From a virus: a stretch of DNA of 52,263 nt. The notes under the pieces were generated by a model, which worked only from the letters and a program-made list of their open reading frames with translations, made no database searches and was not told the origin of the DNA. Positions 32,085-40,072 of this stretch are shown here, piece after piece. The translations under genes were made by a program, and so were the position numbers. The stretch covers positions 1 through 52,263 of the IMG/VR virus record IMGVR_UViG_3300027712_000046; one strand, 5' to 3'. The stretch's first letter is position 1, and each line of letters begins with the position of its first letter.

Positions 32085-32972
32085 ATGAGCAAACCTAAAT
32101 TCAACGCAAGCATGTTTGAGAAGATTAAAGATGCACTCAACAAGTCATCAGAAGGAAACAAGAGCAATACATATGCAAATGTTATGAAGTTCCCAGCAGG
32201 GAAGACGTATACCCTCCGATTGATTCCAAATTTGGACAATCCCGGTGATAAAACCTTTTTCCATCACTATACACACGGATGGAAGAGTAAGACAACTGGA
32301 AGTTATACTTCAACTCTGTCCCTGCAAACCTTTGGTGAGCGTGACCCGATTACAGAAACGTTTTGGAAACTCATCAAAAGTGCTGATCCAACAGAAAAAG
32401 CTCTCGGAAAGGTGCTTAGTCGTAAAGAAAACTGGTTCGTGAACGTTTATGTGATTGATGATCCATCAACACCTGAAAATAACGGAACTGTTAAGATACT
32501 TCGAGTTGGACCACAAATCAAAAAGATCATCGATGATGCTCTTACTGGTGATGGGGCCGATGAATTCGGTATCCGTATTTTCGATCTTGGTCCAGAAGGG
32601 GCGAACCTTAAGATAAAGGCAGAAACCAGCGGAGACTATACTACGTTCGCGTCATCTGGCTTTTATAATAAGCCGACTCTGAATCTTAGCGATGATGAAA
32701 TCGAGAAAGTTTATGAAAGCGTTCACGATTTGGAACAAATCCATCCGGTTAAGACATTTGATGAACTTCAAGAAATTCTTGATATTCATTTTTATGGAAA
32801 GACCCAAGAAGCTGTTGCAAACAAGCCATCTGCAACTCCCGCGAACTCTAATGTTTTTGATGATGTGAATGATGATATCCCCTTTGATTTTGATAAGAAG
32901 TCAAATAAGAAGGAAATTGCAACATCAGATGATGAAATTGACAAATTGCTTGGCGAACTAAACGAAGACTAA
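32085..32972 (+). CDS. 32: Single-stranded DNA-binding protein gp32
   Basis: The 295-residue protein starts MSKPKFNASMFEKIKDALNK (basic N-terminal LAST-like region), followed by the OB-fold core FPAGKTYTLRLIPNLDNPGD, FFHHYTHGWKSKTTGSYTST and KENWFVNVYVIDDPSTPENN. It closes with the acidic tail EIDKLLGELNED that recruits partners. T4 gp32 holds zinc with cysteines; here no cysteine is present in that region, so the protein is probably zinc-free as in cyanophage-type relatives. Binds ssDNA cooperatively in replication and recombination. Confidence 0.92.
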   Translation: MSKPKFNASMFEKIKDALNKSSEGNKSNTYANVMKFPAGKTYTLRLIPNLDNPGDKTFFHHYTHGWKSKTTGSYTSTLSLQTFGERDPITETFWKLIKSADPTEKALGKVLSRKENWFVNVYVIDDPSTPENNGTVKILRVGPQIKKIIDDALTGDGADEFGIRIFDLGPEGANLKIKAETSGDYTTFASSGFYNKPTLNLSDDEIEKVYESVHDLEQIHPVKTFDELQEILDIHFYGKTQEAVANKPSATPANSNVFDDVNDDIPFDFDKKSNKKEIATSDDEIDKLLGELNED

Positions 32973-32975
32973 ATT

Positions 32976-33431
32976 ATGCTATCACCAGAAGACAAAAAAA
33001 TACTATTAGACTTTGCTGGACCGATATTTCAGGAAAGTAAAGAAATCGATGGAATGTATTATAATGATGCAAGACCAAAGGTTAATGGTTATGTTGATGG
33101 TGGAATAGCTGAAGGAATTAAGGATGCTCTTGAGAGAGGCTTACGCCAATCTCAGGGGCATCCCGCTTCTGCCCCCCAGCAGGATTATTCTTATCTTCAA
33201 CCACCTGCATTACCTGAACCACCTGCAATACAGCAGTATCAACCACATCATAGTGCGATGGCCCAGCCAGCGTATCCAAAAGATGATTCACAGTTGGAAT
33301 TCAATTTCAACATAACAGAACAGAAAAAAACAAATGAGTTGCTTGAAAAGCAAACCAGATTGTTAACTGAATTGAATTATACAATATCAAAATTGGTTGA
33401 TATCTTTGAAAAACTAAAAAACGATGAGTAA
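32976..33431 (+). CDS. Hypothetical protein with Pro/Gln linker and coiled coil (151 aa)
   Basis: The N-terminal helix MLSPEDKKILLDFAGPIFQE and GIAEGIKDALERGLRQSQ are followed by a Pro/Gln/Tyr-rich linker (YLQPPALPEPPAIQQYQPHH) and a C-terminal coiled coil (KKTNELLEKQTRLLTELNYT). No family recognised. Wedged between genes 32 and 45 (3 nt from 32, 8-nt overlap with 45), it is probably a replication accessory bridging partners. Confidence 0.6.
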   Translation: MLSPEDKKILLDFAGPIFQESKEIDGMYYNDARPKVNGYVDGGIAEGIKDALERGLRQSQGHPASAPQQDYSYLQPPALPEPPAIQQYQPHHSAMAQPAYPKDDSQLEFNFNITEQKKTNELLEKQTRLLTELNYTISKLVDIFEKLKNDE

Positions 33432-34143
33432 ACTTACATTCAATAAATCTAACCTTTTATATTTGTTGGATTCATTGTCTAAGATCAACGACACTTGCAT
33501 TTTACACATTAAAGATGATGAAGCATATGCAGTTTCGATTAGCGAAGATGCAAGTTTTATTTTGTGGGGAAGTATTTCGGGGGAGTTCGGGATTGAAACT
33601 ACTTTGAATCTACCTTCTCTTAAAAAGCTTATCAATGCATTGAAAGTTTCAGGCGATGAAACTGATGTTACTTTGATCTTGAACAAGAACAATCTTGAAT
33701 ATAGAGGTGATAAAATCAAATTTAAGTATCATTTGTATGATGATGGTATTTTGACAAAACCTAAGACAAGTCTTGAGAAAATCCAAAGTCTTTCATACAA
33801 TATTGATGTTGATTTCACAAAATCATTTTTGAAAAATCTATTGAAAACGAGTTCGATGTTTTCAGATGTCAATAAACTATATATCAACACAATCAACGGT
33901 ATTGTAACTTGGGCATTACAAGACAAGACTTTGACAAATAGTGACACGTATTCATTCAGCGGAAACGCTGTAGATTTTGAATTGGATGATTTCATTCTCA
34001 ATTTGGACAATCTCAGAATGATTACGTTATCAGCGGAGGAAAATCTTCAATTAAAAATCAATACAACTTACGGAATTGGTAATTTAAGCTTGATTAATGG
34101 AGACGTTTCTCTTAATTATATATTATCAAGTCTGGTAAAGTAA
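33424..34143 (+). CDS. 45: Sliding clamp gp45
   Basis: A 239-residue protein (T4 gp45 is 228) with the clamp layout: KLTFNKSNLLYLLDSLSKIN, EFGIETTLNLPSLKKLINAL, LEYRGDKIKFKYHLYDDGIL, and a second repeat FELDDFILNLDNLRMITLSA ending DVSLNYILSSLVK. It tethers gp43 to DNA and in T4 also activates late transcription. Clamp loader genes 44 and 62 are not in this window. Confidence 0.85.
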   Translation: MSKLTFNKSNLLYLLDSLSKINDTCILHIKDDEAYAVSISEDASFILWGSISGEFGIETTLNLPSLKKLINALKVSGDETDVTLILNKNNLEYRGDKIKFKYHLYDDGILTKPKTSLEKIQSLSYNIDVDFTKSFLKNLLKTSSMFSDVNKLYINTINGIVTWALQDKTLTNSDTYSFSGNAVDFELDDFILNLDNLRMITLSAEENLQLKINTTYGIGNLSLINGDVSLNYILSSLVK

Positions 34144-34158
34144 ACGACATTTTAAAAT

Positions 34159-34497
34159 ATGAATACTAATCAAAAAAATAAAATCACAACATGTGGGTAT
34201 TTCTTAAAGCGTCTAAGAGATAGCGGGTTTATAGCCATTCGTTTGTTTAAGGATTATGGCGACCATGATCCTCGTAAATGGACGATTATGGTAGACCCAG
34301 CAAACAGTAGCTTGTTAGTTACTTGCTATGAAAACAAAGAAAGTCAAGGAGAATACATGTTTGAGTTTAATGATGGAGGTAATCTCTTTCCGAAGAACTT
34401 TAATTTGAAAACAAGTTCAATGGAAGTCATCGTAACAGTTTTGATTGAGAGACACGTTTCTCAAAAATCACCTGACGATCAGTTTATTAAGAAATAA
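34159..34497 (+). CDS. Hypothetical protein (112 aa) after the clamp
   Basis: A small mixed protein: CGYFLKRLRDSGFIAIRLFK, RKWTIMVDPANSSLLVTCYE, then SSMEVIVTVLIERHVSQ. No family recognised. It follows gene 45 by 15 nt and is the last gene of the plus-strand early block; the 62 nt after it hold no clear terminator. Confidence 0.6.
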   Translation: MNTNQKNKITTCGYFLKRLRDSGFIAIRLFKDYGDHDPRKWTIMVDPANSSLLVTCYENKESQGEYMFEFNDGGNLFPKNFNLKTSSMEVIVTVLIERHVSQKSPDDQFIKK

Positions 34498-34559
34498 ATT
34501 ACCATAACATTATGAATGATTTCATCCTTGCTCAAATCTAATTCATTGGTTGGTATAAT

Positions 34560-36347
34560 TTATGAAATCTTTCCATATTTTTTGTAGAAGAATTGGGAGA
34601 ATGTTTTCGTTTCGTGCAAGTCCAACATACCCTGATCGGGGCTTTCTTTTCTATTTTTGAGTTGAATCAACGGTAATTTAATATCTTCTGGTATTCCGTA
34701 GCTATCTCTCCCGTTTTCCATATTTTTCATATATGGGAATACATACTTTTCCATGAATTTCTTGATTTGTTCAATATAGAAATCAAAATGGGTATCAAAA
34801 TCTTTGATTGCTTTTAATCCACGGATGTATTGTTTACCAGTCTTATCTTCCTTATATTTTGGTGCATATTGGAAATTTAAATCAACTCTATGGCGTATAT
34901 CAACTTCAAGTCCTCTCTGAACAAAGGGAGCAAGAAATTCCGCCAACAGTAAAAATGGGTGATCGCTTCTCTTATATTTTTTGCGAAGAAAATCAATGTC
35001 AACGATTTTGAAGTTTGATGAATAACCAAAAAAACGCTCGTCACCCATGGAAATATATCCCGTTTGATAGACATTCTTGGAATGGTCTTTTTTAAAATTT
35101 TCTAAAGGTAAGTTGCTTATAGAAACCTTGGTGGTGAAATCTCCGAAGCCGGATTTTATATATCCAGCATCCAACATTTTTTCTTTAAATGTTTCGTCAA
35201 ATTCAGCAGGATCAAATTTATTCTCCGCATATTCCAATTCGTTTACAAAGGACTTCAACTTATCCGTGGCTGATTCGTTACGATAATTATCATCCCTATA
35301 TTGCATGTCAAGATCAATATAATCCATATCATCGGAAAAAGGTTGCCCATAATCCCAATTACTAGGATATATATCAAATTTACCAAGAACATCCAGAACC
35401 ACGCTCATGAATTTCTTGTCTCCTAGATAATCTTCATAGGGAGTTAAATCATAGGGAATACTACCACTTGCTTCCGGTTGATAGTATTGCAATTCTTCGG
35501 AATATGGTTCCGATATGTCAAACATTTTCAGAGAGGAATTTGCGCTTGATATAATATCATCAAGCCTTTCCCAGAAAATAGCGGATATCTTGCCATCAAA
35601 TCCTTCTCCAACCTTGTCAGAGTAGAACGACAAAGCGGAATTTGAATTATCGTTGGCTATCACATAATCCGTTATCTCTTCCGTTTCCATCAATGATTTC
35701 TCATTGTAGTTTAAATCGGTGGGGCTATCTCTAACATCATTACACTGGTTGGAATTTAGATGAAGAAGTGTCTTGGGTTGTCCATCTTTAGTAAAGAAAT
35801 AATATGGCGCACCATACTCGTTGAAATATTGAGGGTCTTTCACACACCATTCCGTTTCTCGGAAATATTTAGCACCCGCCTCTTCAGTAGTTACAATGTA
35901 AAGGCTTATACCTGATCCTTCGTTGCCAGTTGAGGAATCAATGAATTGAATACCTTGTTCCTTGGCAATACGTTTCAGTTCCCCTTTGGTCTTCACACCC
36001 AAAAATTCATCAAGGGTTTCCGCCAAATCTCCGTAGGTTTTGTAGGAATTGATATCCCGCTTGTCCTTTGGGAATTGGGGTTTCTTTTTAAGTTCTTCCA
36101 ATTGTGCTAGACGATCCTTTACCTTTTGACCATCTTCTTCTCCTGCTAGAACACCCTTCTTGAGCATTCTAAGAATCCATGTGATATAGGAAGCATTCTT
36201 CGACGGATCGAATGTCTCTGCGGCCCACCGGATATAAGTTTCCTTGTCTTCCACGCTGTCATCCACCATCTTCAAAAGATTTGGTATTTTTTCCTCAATC
36301 CCTTCAATTAGAAGGGATTCGTAAATTTCTTGCAGTTCCCATAACAT
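34560..36347 (-). CDS. Large late protein of unknown function (595 aa)
   Basis: The N-terminus MLWELQEIYESLLIEGIEEK is an acidic leader like those of other late genes. The core has TYIRWAAETFDPSKNASYIT, ETEWCVKDPQYFNEYGAPYY and KTLLHLNSNQCNDVRD, resembling a family of large T4-like phage proteins with a WC...F..YG.pYYF..KDG.pk...H pattern. I recall that pattern but no function for it. The C-terminus ends in ETKTFSQFFYKKYGKIS. I use the ATG at 36347, 6 nt after CTAAATAT; the ATG at 36353 touches the box. Confidence 0.6.
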   Translation of the reverse strand: MLWELQEIYESLLIEGIEEKIPNLLKMVDDSVEDKETYIRWAAETFDPSKNASYITWILRMLKKGVLAGEEDGQKVKDRLAQLEELKKKPQFPKDKRDINSYKTYGDLAETLDEFLGVKTKGELKRIAKEQGIQFIDSSTGNEGSGISLYIVTTEEAGAKYFRETEWCVKDPQYFNEYGAPYYFFTKDGQPKTLLHLNSNQCNDVRDSPTDLNYNEKSLMETEEITDYVIANDNSNSALSFYSDKVGEGFDGKISAIFWERLDDIISSANSSLKMFDISEPYSEELQYYQPEASGSIPYDLTPYEDYLGDKKFMSVVLDVLGKFDIYPSNWDYGQPFSDDMDYIDLDMQYRDDNYRNESATDKLKSFVNELEYAENKFDPAEFDETFKEKMLDAGYIKSGFGDFTTKVSISNLPLENFKKDHSKNVYQTGYISMGDERFFGYSSNFKIVDIDFLRKKYKRSDHPFLLLAEFLAPFVQRGLEVDIRHRVDLNFQYAPKYKEDKTGKQYIRGLKAIKDFDTHFDFYIEQIKKFMEKYVFPYMKNMENGRDSYGIPEDIKLPLIQLKNRKESPDQGMLDLHETKTFSQFFYKKYGKIS

Positions 36348-36361
36348 ATTCATATATTTAG
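36348..36361 (-). promoter_or_regulatory. Late-type promoter
   Basis: Minus strand CTAAATAT (36361-36354), 6 nt, ATG at 36347. Confidence 0.5.
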
Positions 36362-36394
36362 CGTAATTGAAGATTTTTCATCTATATAATAAGT

Positions 36395-36613
36395 ATGGCG
36401 GGTATCGGCAGTTTAACAACATCATCTTCAAATAAACATTATAAAGTTAGAGATGGAAAAGGCTCTATTTTTGATAGGAATATACAATCATATTTGAAAA
36501 ATCGTAGAAATTTTATTCGACAACTCCTGATAATAAGTTTATTAAGAAATAAAATTGATTATCAGGCATGCTATCTTAAATATTTATATGGACGACGAGC
36601 CACCGGGAGATGA
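36395..36613 (+). CDS. Small basic hypothetical protein (72 aa)
   Basis: MAGIGSLTTSSSNKHYKVRD followed by a basic helix (KNRRNFIRQLLIISLLRNK). A TATAAT box stands 4 nt before the ATG, so it can be made as a leaderless message, although no -35 box is clear. It overlaps the next gene by 26 nt. Real gene likely but not certain. Confidence 0.5.
   Translation: MAGIGSLTTSSSNKHYKVRDGKGSIFDRNIQSYLKNRRNFIRQLLIISLLRNKIDYQACYLKYLYGRRATGR
36576..36587 (+). promoter_or_regulatory. Late-type promoter
   Basis: TTAAATAT (36576-36583), TTAT, ATG at 36588. The box is inside the preceding small gene. Confidence 0.65.
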
Positions 36614-36887
36614 TTACATCGATGATGAGGTTAAGAAAATTTTAATCGATTCATTCAAGGTAAAAATTAGAGACAACCGATCAAAACCATCAAAAATTAA
36701 GATCAACCAAGCTATAATTGCATCTCTTAGTGAGTTTCTGGTATGTTTTAAGTTAATCGGTTATGATATTGATGGAAATCCCGTTAATATGACAATTACA
36801 AACACTAAAATGGATAAATCAGCATTGGATAATGCATTTGTTGAAGAGATTACTACTTTTATGTCAGATAAATTGATAGATCAATGA
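36588..36887 (+). CDS. Small hypothetical protein (99 aa)
   Basis: The ORF begins at 36555, but the ATG at 36588 (MDDEPPGDDYIDDEVKKILI) fits the promoter. The rest is KIKINQAIIASLSEFLVCFK and NMTITNTKMDKSALDNAFVE. No family recognised. Its stop overlaps the next ATG (ATGA). Confidence 0.6.
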   Translation: MDDEPPGDDYIDDEVKKILIDSFKVKIRDNRSKPSKIKINQAIIASLSEFLVCFKLIGYDIDGNPVNMTITNTKMDKSALDNAFVEEITTFMSDKLIDQ

Positions 36888-37180
36888 AACTTCCTAAATT
36901 AATAACAAAGTTTATAAGCAAAAAGAAAACATCACCTAAGTATGGTGATGTTTTTGCTGTTGGTATGGGAGATTATGCAGGTCAATTGCTTATATTTATT
37001 AAGCAAACAAAGGACAATTTGTTCTTTTTGTCAATACCCAATATGGAAAATCGTCAAATGCCGATTGAGAAGTTTGACTTCGGAATGGATCATGGTATAA
37101 TCGAGTATGTTGAACGCCTCCCTAAATCTATCCGCGATATTACAAGGGCTCAATTCTCGCAAAACGCGACAGAGAATTGA
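36884..37180 (+). CDS. Small hypothetical protein upstream of primase (98 aa)
   Basis: A basic N-terminus (KLPKLITKFISKKKTSPKYG) leads into a small beta domain: YGDVFAVGMGDYAGQLLIFI, LFFLSIPNMENRQMPIEKFD, ending in VERLPKSIRDITRAQF. This YGDVF..G.Y.G pattern recurs in T4-like phages near replication genes, function unknown. Its 3' part contains the whole primase promoter and overlaps the primase by 74 nt. Confidence 0.62.
   Translation: MKLPKLITKFISKKKTSPKYGDVFAVGMGDYAGQLLIFIKQTKDNLFFLSIPNMENRQMPIEKFDFGMDHGIIEYVERLPKSIRDITRAQFSQNATEN
37074..37106 (+). promoter_or_regulatory. Early-type leaderless promoter of primase, inside the upstream gene
   Basis: TTGACT (37074-37079), 16 nt, perfect TATAAT (37096-37101), 5 nt, ATG at 37107. 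It fixes the primase start. Confidence 0.75.
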
Positions 37181-38216
37181 GTTGCCGACCGATTATGTTG
37201 TGGCAAAGTTCTATGAGTTTGGATTTCAACCACAAACCAACAAATACAATGGCACCTACCAATGTGGGTGCCCTATTTGTAGAGAAGGTAAGAGTTTAGG
37301 ACGCAAAAAAAGGTGCTTTTATATTCCAGATCAAGACTTGATTTATTGTCATAACTGCGGATGGAGTAGCCAACCCCTGCGATGGGTGATGCAAGTATCT
37401 GGAATGGAAGAAATGGATATTTTAAACGAACTAGAAGATGATTCATACGACCTTATGGATGCATCTGCTCTAAATGAGCCGCCAAAAGCACCTCAGAAGC
37501 TTCCTTGCCTTCCTGATGACTGTATCAACCTAACTGATGACGCCCAACTTGCATACCATTCAAAAAATTTTATGGTTAAATCAGCATTGGATTATGCAAT
37601 CAGACGGCAGTTGTTTAGTGCAATCAACAAATGTGATGTATTATATTTCTCTTTGACGGATAAAGTTCATAAACATAGGCTAATACTACCATTTAAAGAT
37701 GAATACAATAAAATTCTGTTCTATCAAAGCCGAAAAATCTTTGATTGGGACGAAAGACCAACATATTTGTCTAAATTGAATGCTGATAAGACTCTGTTTG
37801 GCATAGATAGAGTTGATGGAAGCCTAAATGACAGCATTTTTATCTTTGAGGGGCCAATTGATGCATGTTTTGTTCAAAACGGGGTGGCAGTAGGCGGTAT
37901 TACAAAGGGAGATACGCTGTTTAGCCCTCTGCAACAGGAACAAATGGTTGGATTGAAGCTTTTTGATAGGATTTGGTGCTTGGATAGTCAATATTTGGAC
38001 CAAACCAGTTTGGAAAAGAGCATGAATCTACTTGAAAGAGGAGAAAAAATCTTTATATGGCCCGAAAACATCGGAACATTGTATAAAGATTTCAATCAAT
38101 TGTGTGTAGAGCAGAATATTGATAAAATACCATATTCATTTATCAAAAAACACACGTATCATGGACATCAGGGTATAATTAAACTTAAATTGATAACAGG
38201 GAAAGTAAAAAAATGA
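37107..38216 (+). CDS. 61: DNA primase gp61 (DnaG type)
   Basis: The 369-residue protein (T4 gp61 is 342) has an N-terminal zinc-binding domain: YQCGCPICREGKSLGRKK and IYCHNCGWSSQPLRWV, with cysteines at 53, 55, 58, 81 and 84. The Toprim core follows: HRLILPFKDEYNKILFYQSR, SIFIFEGPIDACFVQNGVAV and DRIWCLDSQYLDQTS. It makes RNA primers with gp41. The long overlap with the upstream gene is unusual, but the embedded promoter and the need for residues before the zinc site support this start. ATGA overlap with the methyltransferase. Confidence 0.88.
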   Translation: MLNASLNLSAILQGLNSRKTRQRIELPTDYVVAKFYEFGFQPQTNKYNGTYQCGCPICREGKSLGRKKRCFYIPDQDLIYCHNCGWSSQPLRWVMQVSGMEEMDILNELEDDSYDLMDASALNEPPKAPQKLPCLPDDCINLTDDAQLAYHSKNFMVKSALDYAIRRQLFSAINKCDVLYFSLTDKVHKHRLILPFKDEYNKILFYQSRKIFDWDERPTYLSKLNADKTLFGIDRVDGSLNDSIFIFEGPIDACFVQNGVAVGGITKGDTLFSPLQQEQMVGLKLFDRIWCLDSQYLDQTSLEKSMNLLERGEKIFIWPENIGTLYKDFNQLCVEQNIDKIPYSFIKKHTYHGHQGIIKLKLITGKVKK

Positions 38217-39214
38217 GTAAACTTAAAGTATTGAGCCTTTTTAGTGGAATTGGAGCCTTTGAGAAGGCTTTAACCAACAAAGATGTAGAGTTTGAGGTCG
38301 TTGCATTCAGCGATATCGACAAATACACTGTGCAAAGCTACTGTGCCATCCATAATGTTGATGAATCTCTTAATTTAGGCGATATATCAGCAATTAAAAC
38401 TAATTCATTGCCCGATTTTGACCTTTTGGTAGGTGGAAGTCCTTGTCAAAACATCAGTAAATGTGGAAATGTTAAAGGTTTGAAGGGTGATGAATCTAAA
38501 TTGTTCTATGATTACGCTAGAATACTCAATGATAAGCTTCCAAAGTATTTTATCTTCGAAAATGTTGATAATTTGCTCCAAGTCAATGATGGGGAAGACT
38601 GGAAGATTGTTTCAGTTGAATTATCTAAGAATTATAAGATAAAATCACAAGTTTTAGACTCCAAATACTACAATATACCTCAAAGTCGTAAAAGATTGTT
38701 TGTCGTGGGCGTTAGAAACGATATAGATGAAGAATTCAACTTTACACCGAGTTTAATTCCCACTTCTTTGACCATGAATGACATAATGGACCAAGATGCA
38801 GCTGATAGTTTGTTTATAACAAACTTTAATGGCCAATATGATGAAATTATTGAGAATAACAAGGTTGTATCTCTTAATAAAGGCAATAAAATCAAAAAGG
38901 TTGGCAACATATACCCAAAGAACGGTCAAAATGGCAATATTTACTCTCCTCACGGTTTATCACCTACCCTTAGAAGCGGTCAGGGTGTTGTAGGTAATGG
39001 TATTGGTAGTAATAATGCTCCAAAGGTGCTATTGGATGATGGAACTGTAAGAAAGCTTAGTTCTAAAGAGTGTTGGCGGCTTATGGGGTTCTCAGATGCT
39101 GATTATGAAAATTGCGTTGCGAAAAATGTATCCGCAACGCAATTATACAAGCAATCAGGTAATGCTATAGTCGTTAATGTAATCGAATCTATAGTGGATA
39201 ATTTATTCGGTTGA
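38213..39214 (+). CDS. C5-cytosine DNA methyltransferase
   Basis: The 333-residue protein has the ordered motifs of Dcm-type enzymes: I LSLFSGIGAFEKAL, IV LLVGGSPCQNISKCG (catalytic Cys 78), VI KYFIFENVDNLL, VIII YNIPQSRKRLFVVGV, IX-X KLSSKECWRLMGFSDADY and KQSGNAIVVNVIESIV. It methylates cytosine C5 at a short recognition site set by the region before motif IX. No restriction partner is beside it, so protection of phage DNA is the simplest role. Co-translated with primase. Confidence 0.92.
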   Translation: MSKLKVLSLFSGIGAFEKALTNKDVEFEVVAFSDIDKYTVQSYCAIHNVDESLNLGDISAIKTNSLPDFDLLVGGSPCQNISKCGNVKGLKGDESKLFYDYARILNDKLPKYFIFENVDNLLQVNDGEDWKIVSVELSKNYKIKSQVLDSKYYNIPQSRKRLFVVGVRNDIDEEFNFTPSLIPTSLTMNDIMDQDAADSLFITNFNGQYDEIIENNKVVSLNKGNKIKKVGNIYPKNGQNGNIYSPHGLSPTLRSGQGVVGNGIGSNNAPKVLLDDGTVRKLSSKECWRLMGFSDADYENCVAKNVSATQLYKQSGNAIVVNVIESIVDNLFG

Positions 39215-39225
39215 TATTGCCCAAA

Positions 39226-39669
39226 TTATACATATCGATATTTGGCATTCTTGGTCTGAGCCATAAATCCAAGGAAGTTTTGGTGCAATGCAGCCAAGTC
39301 AGACGCAACACGGGCGATTTTACTCTGTTGTGATTGCTTCATTTTATCGAGAACGGTATCAGCTTCAGCATTCGCCAAGCGAGATTGAATGCTATTTGGG
39401 TCTTCACTGTTTAAAACAGTAAGGAAGTTTTCAATTTGATCAATCCAACTTTGCAATTCGTTGACAATTTGGACATTTCTCTTAGAAATAGCATCGGCCA
39501 ACTCCCCGTGGGCGTTTCCAACTTCATCGGGTTGCATTGCATTGATATCATAATCAGTTGGATCGATACCATCATCAACGGACTGTTCCATAGCATCGCG
39601 TTCCAACATACTGTCTTCAGCAGCTTCGTTTAAGAAATACATGAATCTTTCAGCAAATAGTCTATTCAT
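39226..39669 (-). CDS. Late hypothetical protein, putative virion component (147 aa)
   Basis: Starts MNRLFAERFMYFLNEAAEDS at 39669, an aromatic-acidic leader like those of other late genes here. The rest is helical (NAHGELADAISKRNVQIVNE, KIARVASDLAALHQNFLGFM). An ATG at 39675 lies in the promoter box. No family recognised. Confidence 0.6.
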   Translation of the reverse strand: MNRLFAERFMYFLNEAAEDSMLERDAMEQSVDDGIDPTDYDINAMQPDEVGNAHGELADAISKRNVQIVNELQSWIDQIENFLTVLNSEDPNSIQSRLANAEADTVLDKMKQSQQSKIARVASDLAALHQNFLGFMAQTKNAKYRYV

Positions 39670-39681
39670 ACTCATATTTAG
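39670..39681 (-). promoter_or_regulatory. Late-type promoter
   Basis: Minus strand CTAAATAT (39681-39674), GAGT, ATG at 39669. Confidence 0.6.
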
Positions 39682-39691
39682 TCACGGAATG

Positions 39692-39703
39692 ATAAATAAT
39701 GTT
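39692..39703 (+). promoter_or_regulatory. Late-type promoter, divergent pair
   Basis: ATAAATAA (39692-39699), TGTT, ATG at 39704. It forms a back-to-back pair with the late promoter at 39674-39681. Confidence 0.55.
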
Positions 39704-40072
39704 ATGGCTAAAGGAGATTCTCCATATTCAACAGGTTTTTTATCATCTAATATTGATTTTGATATAAACACAAAGGATGCATTTGATAAAATCAAAGAAG
39801 ATGAGAAGATAACTTCTGAGGGTCCGTTGACTTTACCATTTGAGTTGACATTAGTTCCTCAATACCTTGGAAATATCGTTTTGAATGCTGTGGAAGCATC
39901 CAAAACAATTTCAAAGATTGAAGAATCTGAGAATTTTGGAAATATGGGTGAATTATTGAAGCTTCGTAATGGAATTGACAAAATAATCCACTATTTGATT
40001 AGAAACACCGACAAAACCCTTGCAAAATATGCAGTTGGTGCTAGACTTAGGGATGATGAAGAAGATGAATGA
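39704..40072 (+). CDS. Late hypothetical protein (122 aa)
   Basis: Starts MAKGDSPYSTGFLSSNIDFD, with LTLPFELTLVPQYLGNIVLN and RNGIDKIIHYLIRNTDKTLA, and an acidic end. No family recognised. The ORF is open from 39641, but that part runs through the divergent promoters. Confidence 0.6.
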   Translation: MAKGDSPYSTGFLSSNIDFDINTKDAFDKIKEDEKITSEGPLTLPFELTLVPQYLGNIVLNAVEASKTISKIEESENFGNMGELLKLRNGIDKIIHYLIRNTDKTLAKYAVGARLRDDEEDE

